Origin: Halieaceae bacterium
GTDB lineage: Bacteria > Pseudomonadota > Gammaproteobacteria > Pseudomonadales > Halieaceae
Reading direction: 5' to 3'
Assembly (NCBI GenBank): GCA_018666055.1
Contig: JABJAS010000007.1
Coordinates: forward strand, 1-7,832
Length of the DNA stretch: 7,832 bases
Part shown: positions 1 through 5,027 of the stretch, in pieces
How the letters are laid out: each line of letters begins with the position of its first letter
Numbering within the stretch: position 1 is the first letter of the stretch
Made by a program: the position numbers and the translations under genes
Notes under the pieces: generated by a model
Told to the model about the DNA's origin: nothing
Database searches by the model: none
The model's input: the letters and a program-made list of their open reading frames with translations, nothing else

Positions 1-1
1 G

Positions 2-679
2 GGGCTGGGCTATAACCCCTTCAATCCTGCGATGGTCGGCTACGTGGTATTGCTCATTTCGTTCCCCGTGCAGATGAGTAGTTGGGCAACCCCGCGAGGG
101 CTCGCCGAGGTTCCCGGTTTGCTCGACACCCTACGACATCTTTTTCTCCCCGATAGCATTGATGGCGTCACAGCAGCGACGCCACTCGATCTATTACGAC
201 AAAATACGGGGCTCTTATTTAAAGACTTAATCGCCAGTCGTCCTGAGCTGACGGGTTGGGGCGGCGTGGGCTGGTTCGAGGTCAATCTCGCCTTTCTAGC
301 AGGAGGTGCCTGGCTGTTGTATCGGCGTGTCTTTACCTGGCATGCGCCCCTCGCGATGCTCGCGGTGCTCGGCCTGTGTGCCTTGATCGGCTACGATGGC
401 GGCAGCTCAGAAAGCGGCGGTAGCGCACTGTTTCATTTATTCAGCGGCGCAACCATGTTCGCGGCGTTTTTTATCATTACCGACCCTGTCAGTTCCGCCG
501 TGTCTAATAAGGGGCGGTTGATCTTTGGCGCTTTGATCGGTCTGCTGATTTATCTCATTCGCACACTCGGGAATTACCCTGATGCGGTGGCGTTTGCGGT
601 GCTGATTTTGAATTTTTGTGCACCCTTTATCGATCACTATACTCAACCTGCTGTGTATGGCACTCGGAGCAACGATTGA
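2..679 (+). CDS. rnfD: Rnf complex subunit RnfD, 5' partial (membrane FMN protein)
   Basis: Integral membrane subunit of the Rnf ion-translocating ferredoxin:NAD+ oxidoreductase (SoxR-reducing complex in E. coli). The reading frame is open from base 2, so the start lies upstream of the window; about 225 residues are visible against roughly 350 in the family. The visible part begins with the conserved GLGYNPFNPAM segment and continues into a hydrophobic helix (GYVVLLISFPVQM). Several further membrane segments follow. The motif FHLFSGATMFAAFFIITDP carries the SGAT sequence whose threonine (codon 452-454) is the site of covalent FMN attachment by ApbE-type flavin transferase in characterised RnfD/NqrB proteins. 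The C-terminal NFCAPFIDHYTQP end is family-typical. The TGA stop shares its A with the rnfG ATG (TGATG), so the two are probably translationally coupled. Identity is secure; the N-terminus is not visible. Confidence 0.96.
   Translation, partial: GLGYNPFNPAMVGYVVLLISFPVQMSSWATPRGLAEVPGLLDTLRHLFLPDSIDGVTAATPLDLLRQNTGLLFKDLIASRPELTGWGGVGWFEVNLAFLAGGAWLLYRRVFTWHAPLAMLAVLGLCALIGYDGGSSESGGSALFHLFSGATMFAAFFIITDPVSSAVSNKGRLIFGALIGLLIYLIRTLGNYPDAVAFAVLILNFCAPFIDHYTQPAVYGTRSND
666..669 (+). promoter_or_regulatory. Ribosome binding site of rnfG
   Basis: GGAG lies within the last codons of rnfD, nine bases before the ATG at 679. It supports this start over the upstream in-frame ATG at 616, which would add 21 unrelated residues buried inside rnfD. 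Confidence 0.7.
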
Positions 680-1314
680 TGAAGTGGCTAGCGTCAATTG
701 GATTGAGTGGCACGGTGCTTGCACTGTTTGCGGCCGTAACGTCGATCGCAATCGGATGGACTTATTTAAGCACGGAAGAACAAATCGAAGTGGCTATTCG
801 TCGTGCGGAAGCTCAGCAATTGTTAGAGATATTCCCCATTGGTACCCACGATAATGAGCTCGTCGATGACACCTTTCCCATCGCCAGCAACTCGGCGCTG
901 CTCGGCTTGCGCGAGATGCGCCAGGGCTATCGCGTGAGACTCAGTGGTCGCACTGTAGGAGTGATCATCCCGACGACTGCGCGGGATGGCTACAGTGGCG
1001 ATATTAGAGCCCTGGTGGGGATCCGGCGCGATGGATCGGTGGCCGGTGTCCGTGTGGTCGCGCATCGTGAGACTCCTGGCTTGGGCGATAAAGTGGAGCT
1101 GAGAAAATCTACATGGGTGCTGGGATTCAACAATCGAAGCCTCAGCAACCCAGGGCTGAACAGCTGGAGCGTCAAAAAAGAAGGCGGCGTGTTTGATCAG
1201 TTCACCGGTGCGACCGTGACCCCGATGGCGGTGATCCTCGCTACACGCAGGGCGCTAGAGTACGCTACCCTAAATGCCGAAGCGCTCTTTGAGTCAGCTG
1301 GTGACCCATCATGA
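679..1314 (+). CDS. rnfG: Rnf complex subunit RnfG (periplasm-facing covalent FMN protein)
   Basis: The 211-residue product matches the family length (about 206 in E. coli). It is anchored by one N-terminal membrane helix (residues about 5-28, LASIGLSGTVLALFAAVTS) and the rest is a soluble FMN-binding domain facing the periplasm. Visible signatures are HRETPGLGDKVE (129-140) and the flavinylation motif D-Q-F-T-G-A-T (173-179), in which Thr179 should carry FMN through a phosphoester bond made by ApbE. In the complex it passes electrons between the RnfD flavin and other membrane cofactors. The start was chosen at the TGATG overlap with rnfD, where a GGAG lies nine bases upstream. The TGA stop (1312-1314) lies within ATGA, and rnfE begins 24 bases further on. 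No key residue is missing. Confidence 0.96.
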   Translation: MKWLASIGLSGTVLALFAAVTSIAIGWTYLSTEEQIEVAIRRAEAQQLLEIFPIGTHDNELVDDTFPIASNSALLGLREMRQGYRVRLSGRTVGVIIPTTARDGYSGDIRALVGIRRDGSVAGVRVVAHRETPGLGDKVELRKSTWVLGFNNRSLSNPGLNSWSVKKEGGVFDQFTGATVTPMAVILATRRALEYATLNAEALFESAGDPS

Positions 1315-1338
1315 CCGATCTCTTAATGGCAGCCCCTC

Positions 1339-2052
1339 ATGAGTAATGTCTCTTTTCAACAACTCACGCTGAATGGATTGTGGAAAAACAATCCGGCGCT
1401 AGTGCAACTATTGGGCCTCTGCCCGCTGCTTGCGGTCACCGCTTCTACGGTCAATGCACTGGGCTTAGCCACTGCGACTTTGTTCGTACTGATCGTCTCC
1501 AATACGGCGGTGTCCCTCATTCGCACTATCGTCTCAGATACGATTCGACTACCCGTCTTTGTCATGATCATCGCCGCTGCGGTCACGGTGACGGAACTGC
1601 TGATGCAAGCCTATAGCTACGAGCTCTATCAAATTTTAGGCATCTTTTTGCCGCTGATCACTACCAACTGCATCATACTCGGCAGAGCAGATGCGTTTGC
1701 CCGAAAAAATGCGGTACCGGTAGCGTTGTATGACGGGTTTATTATGGGCGTCGGCTTTGGTGCCGTATTAGTCCTGCTTGGGGCCATTCGTGAGCTACTC
1801 GGAACTGGCGCACTGTTTGCAGACATGCAACTGCTCTTTGGTCCCAGTGCAGCGGCATGGCGCTGGCAGGTGTTCGCCGTGGACTACCCCTTTCTCGTCG
1901 CCATATTACCACCAGGGGCTTTTCTGGTGACCGGTTGTCTGATCGCTCTGAAAAACCAGATCGACACGTCACTGGAAAGACGAGCGCAAGCGAAGACAGC
2001 CGCTCCTGTTGCAGGCAGCAAGCGGGTACGCGTTACCGGCTCGATCTCCTAG
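1339..2052 (+). CDS. rnfE: Rnf complex subunit RnfE (membrane protein)
   Basis: Polytopic inner-membrane subunit of the Rnf complex, 237 residues (231 in E. coli). The N-terminal [21 protein letters not shown] and the central [18 protein letters not shown] are hallmarks of the RnfA/RnfE, NqrD/NqrE family. Cys28 and Cys111 correspond to the half-membrane cysteines that, together with the RnfA pair, hold an intramembrane [2Fe-2S] cluster in studied homologues. [12 protein letters not shown] near residues 184-195 is also typical. The C-terminal 30 residues are basic and cytoplasmic. The ATG has no clear Shine-Dalgarno sequence (GGCAGCCCCTC precedes it), so initiation probably depends on ribosomes finishing rnfG or a short overlapping frame. 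It appears to be the last gene of the operon: E. coli carries nth next, but here a terminator and an opposing operon follow. Confidence 0.96.
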   Translation: MSNVSFQQLTLNGLWKNNPALVQLLGLCPLLAVTASTVNALGLATATLFVLIVSNTAVSLIRTIVSDTIRLPVFVMIIAAAVTVTELLMQAYSYELYQILGIFLPLITTNCIILGRADAFARKNAVPVALYDGFIMGVGFGAVLVLLGAIRELLGTGALFADMQLLFGPSAAAWRWQVFAVDYPFLVAILPPGAFLVTGCLIALKNQIDTSLERRAQAKTAAPVAGSKRVRVTGSIS

Positions 2053-2090
2053 CCACCGAGACAAAAATTAAGTTAGGTCGCCTTTTCCAA

Positions 2091-2180
2091 GAACCTGTCA
2101 CATCGGGACCTTTGGTCTGAGGATCTGTGATCTGGGGACTGATGATTTAAAGACCTGTAAGCCAAGGCCTGCCGCCTAAG
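2091..2180 (+). repeat. Three degenerate 30-nt tandem units downstream of rnfE
   Basis: Splitting the sequence at 2091, 2121 and 2151 puts ACCTGT, ATCTGT and ACCTGT at the same offset in each unit, exactly 30 nt apart (2093, 2123, 2153). Units 1 and 2 match at about 18 of 30 positions and units 2 and 3 at about 16, by hand count, with many differences being transitions. GAYCTG-like words recur within the units as well. There is no open frame of interest here. This may be a decayed tandem duplication in the 3' untranslated region of the rnf transcript; chance similarity is not excluded. Confidence 0.4.
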
Positions 2181-2191
2181 GGCCCTTTTTT
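2164..2191 (+). terminator. Probable rho-independent terminator of the rnf operon
   Basis: AAGGCCT (2164-2170) can pair with the stretch ending GGGCCCTT (about 2180-2187). The pairing has one bulged C, encloses a loop of about nine bases, and runs straight into six T residues (2186-2191). It sits about 110 bases after the rnfE stop. The stem is short and imperfect but GC-rich, and the T-run is in the right place. Confidence 0.55.
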
Positions 2192-2283
2192 GCAGTCTAT
2201 CGGCTAAACGCGATTGCCTTATTGGGAACTTCTCAACTGGCACCGCCTCACAATAGGGTCAGCAAGCGGCTTGGAAACCCCCC

Positions 2284-2324
2284 AAAAAAGACGGATAACA
2301 GGCACTGATCGGCTGCGTCAGTGC
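2284..2324 (-). terminator. Hairpin with distal T-run at the end of the minus-strand operon
   Basis: GCACTGA (2302-2308) and TCAGTGC (2318-2324) form a perfect 7-bp inverted repeat with a nine-base loop. On the minus strand the stem includes the TGA stop of the 136-residue gene. Six T residues (complement of 2284-2289) follow only 12 bases after the stem, further than in a classical intrinsic terminator, so efficiency is uncertain. The rest of the gap (2192-2283) shows no gene or other signal. Confidence 0.4.
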
Positions 2325-2728
2325 GCCGCGATGGCATCACCGGGTACCAGCGTTCCGAGTATCTCAGCAACCGCCGCATCGTCCATGCCAGCATCCTCTC
2401 GGTCGCAGATATAAGTCACATAAAGGAGCACAGACTGATGGCTCAGATACCACTCCCGAACCCACGTCTCGTCCTCTTCAAAGAATCCAGACACGCCTGT
2501 AAAGGCGCCAAACTCCACCGCTGACCAATCGGTGACCTCTGGTGACTCCACGTTGGCTAATTGAACCGTACTGCTGGACTCGTCAGCATCGCTCTCGCGG
2601 ATCAAGGTGGTTAACGCCAACTCACCAATCTCATCTTGATCAAAAATACGGATGACATCCTCTTCTTGTTCGGCGGACCATTCGGGCGGCAACATCAAAC
2701 ACCAGTAATCCGTTTCGATAATATTCAT
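2318..2728 (-). CDS. Conserved-looking acidic hypothetical protein coupled to rimI
   Basis: I do not recognise this 136-residue protein. It has no signal peptide or membrane helix and is predicted to be cytosolic. By direct count it holds about 31 Asp/Glu, four Arg, two His and no lysine at all. Visible blocks are an N-terminal ETDYWCLMLPPEWSAEQEED (5-24), a central TDWSAVEFGAFTGVSGF (66-82), a strand-like VREWYLSHQSVLLYVTYICD (90-109) and a C-terminal GMDDAAVAEILGTL (114-127). The pattern suggests a small alpha/beta fold of mostly strands ending in a helix. Its ATG overlaps the rimI stop by one base (TGATG), with a weak GGA eight bases upstream, so it should be co-translated with rimI. It is the last gene of the operon. 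Coding status is well supported by the overlap and the non-random composition; function is unknown. Confidence 0.8.
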   Translation of the reverse strand: MNIIETDYWCLMLPPEWSAEQEEDVIRIFDQDEIGELALTTLIRESDADESSSTVQLANVESPEVTDWSAVEFGAFTGVSGFFEEDETWVREWYLSHQSVLLYVTYICDREDAGMDDAAVAEILGTLVPGDAIAAH

Positions 2729-3180
2729 CAGAGAGTTCCGTTTTCAGACAAATCACAAGTCATTAGGATCGCATCCTCACGACCTGATTCAGAAGGGTAA
2801 TAATCACGCCGCCTTCCGGTCCGCACGAACCCAGTTTTTTTGTAGAGTGCCCGCGCCGCACTATTGGATTCTCTCACCTCTAGCTCGACTGTCCTGATAC
2901 CCAGGTTGACCAGTGCCGATGATGACTGCTCTAAAATTGCTCGCCCCATGCCGACTCCGCGAGCCGATGGCGCGACGACCAGATCAATGAGCTCAGCGTG
3001 AGTGCCCGTAGAAAGATACCAAATGGCAGCAGTGGCCTGATCCTCATCCGCTGTATACCAAGCTCGGCATGCGGGCTGCTTCAGCAAATCGGCCAAAAAA
3101 GGGAGACCCGGATGAGCATCCGGTGGATACAAGTGGGGCAACGTCGCCAGCGCGTCGCTCGGCGTCAGTGAGTACAGCAC
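2728..3180 (-). CDS. rimI: Ribosomal protein S18 alanine N-acetyltransferase RimI (GNAT family)
   Basis: GNAT-fold enzyme that transfers acetyl from acetyl-CoA to the N-terminal alanine of ribosomal protein S18. The length of 150 residues compares with 148 in E. coli. The acetyl-CoA loop is LVVAPSARGVGMGRAIL (68-83), containing the R-G-x-G-x-G/A signature. LEVRESNSAARALYKKTGF (100-118) carries Glu101 and Tyr113, which align with the catalytic Glu103 and Tyr115 of enterobacterial RimI. The C-terminal RRRDYYPSESGREDAILM (123-140) is the stretch that separates RimI from other GNAT proteins. The start is GTG, chosen because a TGAGG Shine-Dalgarno lies seven bases upstream and no ATG start fits. 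It begins nine bases after the upstream probable holD and overlaps the next gene by one base. A holD-rimI pair also occurs in E. coli. Confidence 0.93.
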   Translation of the reverse strand: MLYSLTPSDALATLPHLYPPDAHPGLPFLADLLKQPACRAWYTADEDQATAAIWYLSTGTHAELIDLVVAPSARGVGMGRAILEQSSSALVNLGIRTVELEVRESNSAARALYKKTGFVRTGRRRDYYPSESGREDAILMTCDLSENGTL

Positions 3181-3187
3181 AAGGCCG

Positions 3188-3191
3188 CCTC
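3188..3191 (-). promoter_or_regulatory. Ribosome binding site deciding the GTG start of rimI
   Basis: On the minus strand GAGG lies seven bases before GTG (3180-3178) and overlaps the TGA stop of the preceding gene (3192-3190). This supports the non-ATG start and coupled translation. Confidence 0.7.
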
Positions 3192-3966
3192 AGACACGGT
3201 GCTGTAAAGGCTTCAGCACAGCCCACGCCGACTGCTTGTGCGAACCCTCTCGCAGCATCGCTAGGGTGGAGGGCAGCTCATACACCGGCGCCTGAAGAAC
3301 GGGTAGTGAGGCAACTTGTCCCAGCTGAATAATAATTTGGGCATCATGATCCGTTATTAACCGCTGCAAGAAGCCGGTCAGCATGCCGGTCAATCCTCCC
3401 GAGTGACCTGATAACGCAGGCCCCGCCCTCGGTGGCCAATCAAACTGTTGGTGCGTGGTGCGGACGTCGGGTCCTCTGATGGCACGCGCCATCGCACCAA
3501 TCAGCTGCAGTTGTTCTCGCCTTAACAATTGATCTTCCAGAGTTTCAATCCACAGCACGTCGCCCGTTATCGCCATCAGCAAAGACAACGGTGTTTCGTT
3601 CGCACTGCCCGGGTTTTCTAAGCTCGCTACGGTTTCAGTCACCTGTCGCGATGGCGAAGCGCTGCTCGGCTGATCAGCGTCCCGCCCACTCGGCGTCTCT
3701 TGGGTCGGCATCGCGTGATCAGTTCTTAACAGCTGTCGAAGCTCATCACCCTGCATCTCTGCGGTGGTCATGGGTGTTTCGGAAGCGGTAGCAATCTCAA
3801 CTGGTATGGTCGGTTCGAACTGTCTGACGGTCGTTTTGGCGCCAACCGCATCAAACCGACTCACCAAGGGCATGATGCCCAAGCGATCGAGCAGGACGCG
3901 TCGCGCGCACTCTCGCTGCCAGGCCTCATTGCTGGCCATGCTGTTGCTATCTTGAGAATCGGTCAT
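3190..3966 (-). CDS. holD: Probable DNA polymerase III psi subunit, divergent large form (HolD-like)
   Basis: The 258-residue product is most likely the psi subunit, which bridges the clamp loader to chi and hence to SSB. Evidence: (a) residues 22-44, RRVLLDRLGI followed by a downstream Arg and GAK, resemble the N-terminal chi-binding segment of E. coli psi (R-R-x-W-x-L-x-x-LGI, then R-x-x-GA); (b) the C-terminus YELPSTLAMLREGSHKQSAW (229-248) resembles the closing helix of psi, with Pro/Leu, then a Lys/Arg-x-x-x-Trp pattern; (c) rimI follows immediately, as in E. coli. Residues about 55-125 are Ser/Thr/Pro/Glu-rich and probably a disordered linker; 127-258 form the folded part, including FDWPP at 175-179. 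It is about twice the E. coli length (137), like the large psi known from pseudomonads. ATG at 3966 was chosen (3969 is an adjacent alternative) because the frame's further extension would overlap the glycosyltransferase by about 75 bases. No strong Shine-Dalgarno is seen. The assignment is by short motifs and synteny only. Confidence 0.55.
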   Translation of the reverse strand: MTDSQDSNSMASNEAWQRECARRVLLDRLGIMPLVSRFDAVGAKTTVRQFEPTIPVEIATASETPMTTAEMQGDELRQLLRTDHAMPTQETPSGRDADQPSSASPSRQVTETVASLENPGSANETPLSLLMAITGDVLWIETLEDQLLRREQLQLIGAMARAIRGPDVRTTHQQFDWPPRAGPALSGHSGGLTGMLTGFLQRLITDHDAQIIIQLGQVASLPVLQAPVYELPSTLAMLREGSHKQSAWAVLKPLQHRV

Positions 3967-3992
3967 CATGAGAGTATCGCATGGTCTTGTCT

Positions 3993-4832
3993 TCAACCGA
4001 ACCAGCGCCAGCCCCAACGATTGAAAAATCGGACCGCGCTGGCAATGAACCAATAGATATGTGACCACCCCTTTCGATAGGCATCTCCTCCATGATGGAT
4101 GACATGGATATCCCTATGCTCCATCACCGCGCCGTATTCCGATAACCTCAGTGATAAATCGTAATCTTCAAAATACAAAAAATAAGACTCATCAAACCCC
4201 TTTACGGTATCGAGGTGTGCGCGATTGACCCACAGGCAACATCCCGACGCGAGAGGGATTGGTCGAAGCTGAGTGTCCGCCGGTAAATTGCGGAGCTCGT
4301 AACGCGCCGCACTCTTCGTGCTAAAGCGCTTGATCCATTGAGGCGCAAAGGCGCGCACGCCAAGAACCCAGACCGAGGGATAATCCTTCGCGAGATATTC
4401 GTTGCGCCCTGTCTCACTCAGCCCGATTGGCGCCAATAAGGCGATATCTGGCCGCTTGGTCACGGTTGCCATCGCAATGCGCATCGCCTCGGCATCCAGT
4501 TCCACATCGGGGTTTAGTAGGAGATGAATACGACTCTGTACCGCCTGTAGTGCCTGATTGTGGCCGCTACCATAGCCCTTGTTGTGCGCCGACGTCATCA
4601 CAGTGATCTGCAGAACACCTCCCTCGTAGGTGTCACACAGCGCCTGACAACGCATCGCATAATCTCGGTCGCCGCTATTATCAACACAGACAAGCGCGAC
4701 CTGCGTGATATCAGCTCTAATAGTTGCCGTAATCAACGAGTCTAGCAGGTGTCGAAGTTGTTCCAGCGGACTGTGGAATAAGACCACACTCATCGCCAGA
4801 TCAGGTAATGGGGACGCTTGATTTGAGAGCAT
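3993..4832 (-). CDS. Family 2 glycosyltransferase, rhamnosyltransferase-like
   Basis: Inverting nucleotide-sugar transferase with a GT-A fold, 279 residues from the chosen start. Elements in order are MSVVLFHSP (14-22), the nucleotide-binding VDNSGD (50-55), NKGYGSGHNQAL (84-95), and LLLNPDVEL (104-112) in the place of the metal-binding DXD. Then come ASGCCLWVNR (195-204) and GFDESYFLYFEDYDLSLRL (212-230), which contains the Glu-Asp of the acceptor/catalytic region. The HHGG (246-249) and the aromatic, basic C-terminus (WFIASAVRFFNRWGWRWFG) suggest membrane contact. These features are typical of WbbL-like transferases for O-antigen, capsule or exopolysaccharide; donor and acceptor cannot be told. 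The frame is open up to an ATG at 4970, but that start lies upstream of the probable promoter. ATG at 4832 gives the usual short lead-in; 4868 and 4793 are alternatives, and none has a good Shine-Dalgarno. It is the first gene of the operon, ending about 25 bases before the next, and no other glycan gene is visible. Confidence 0.87.
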   Translation of the reverse strand: MLSNQASPLPDLAMSVVLFHSPLEQLRHLLDSLITATIRADITQVALVCVDNSGDRDYAMRCQALCDTYEGGVLQITVMTSAHNKGYGSGHNQALQAVQSRIHLLLNPDVELDAEAMRIAMATVTKRPDIALLAPIGLSETGRNEYLAKDYPSVWVLGVRAFAPQWIKRFSTKSAARYELRNLPADTQLRPIPLASGCCLWVNRAHLDTVKGFDESYFLYFEDYDLSLRLSEYGAVMEHRDIHVIHHGGDAYRKGWSHIYWFIASAVRFFNRWGWRWFG

Positions 4833-4916
4833 CGTGACAGAATAACAGCGTCTTATGATCGTGAACATGTGCGCAATGGCATTCTCCCAGCCCGGCCTCG
4901 GCACTAATCCATAGGT

Positions 4917-4945
4917 ATTATCGGCGGGGCATGTTATCTTTTTAA
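4917..4945 (-). promoter_or_regulatory. Sigma-70-like promoter of the glycosyltransferase-holD-rimI operon
   Basis: On the minus strand TTAAAA (4945-4940, four of six consensus bases) and GATAAT (4922-4917, five of six) are separated by 17 bases. Transcription would begin near 4910, leaving a leader of about 40-80 bases before the candidate starts at 4868 or 4832. It rules against translation from the frame's first ATG at 4970. Confidence 0.5.
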
Positions 4946-4962
4946 TCATAAGCGGCTTATGA
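4946..4962. promoter_or_regulatory. 17-bp perfect palindrome, candidate operator
   Basis: TCATAAGC-G-GCTTATGA is a perfect 8-bp inverted repeat around a single centre base. It directly abuts the -35 hexamer of the minus-strand promoter and lies 65 bases before the plus-strand lipoprotein start. A one-base centre cannot form an RNA loop without losing inner pairs, so a dimeric DNA-binding protein site is the simpler reading. A further half-site, CTTATGA, occurs at 4852-4858. The regulator is not identifiable. Confidence 0.5.
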
Positions 4963-5016
4963 AGGATCATGAGGCGCAGAAGCGGTTATTTGGCTTCAGT
5001 CGATGAAATGGATTTC

Positions 5017-5020
5017 GGAG
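5017..5020 (+). promoter_or_regulatory. Ribosome binding site of the large lipoprotein gene
   Basis: GGAG lies seven bases before the ATG at 5028, which begins a good lipoprotein signal peptide. This supports the start. Confidence 0.75.
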
Positions 5021-5027
5021 AACGACG

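Noticed and set aside
616..678. N-terminal extension of RnfG from an upstream in-frame ATG
   Set aside because: It lies entirely within the end of rnfD, has no family resemblance, and a good ribosome binding site precedes the ATG at 679.
2214..2524. Plus-strand open frames opposite the acidic gene and in the gap
   Set aside because: Their composition is that of antisense shadows, there are no start signals, and the minus-strand gene is supported by its overlap with rimI.
3967..4068. Longer start for the probable psi subunit (292 residues)
   Set aside because: It would overlap the glycosyltransferase end by about 75 bases, and the added residues are simply an out-of-frame reading of that gene.
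4869..4890. GGGAG followed by an in-frame ATT as a rare glycosyltransferase start codon
   Set aside because: ATT starts are very rare and no independent evidence supports one here.
4918..4946. Plus-strand promoter for the lipoprotein: TTATCG, 17 bases, TTTAAT
   Set aside because: The -10 is reasonable but the -35 matches consensus at only three positions, and the site is largely an A/T-rich coincidence with the opposing promoter.
4833..4970. Glycosyltransferase start at the first ATG of the open frame (325 residues)
   Set aside because: It lies upstream of the best promoter, overlaps the palindrome region, and adds residues not expected in GT2 proteins.
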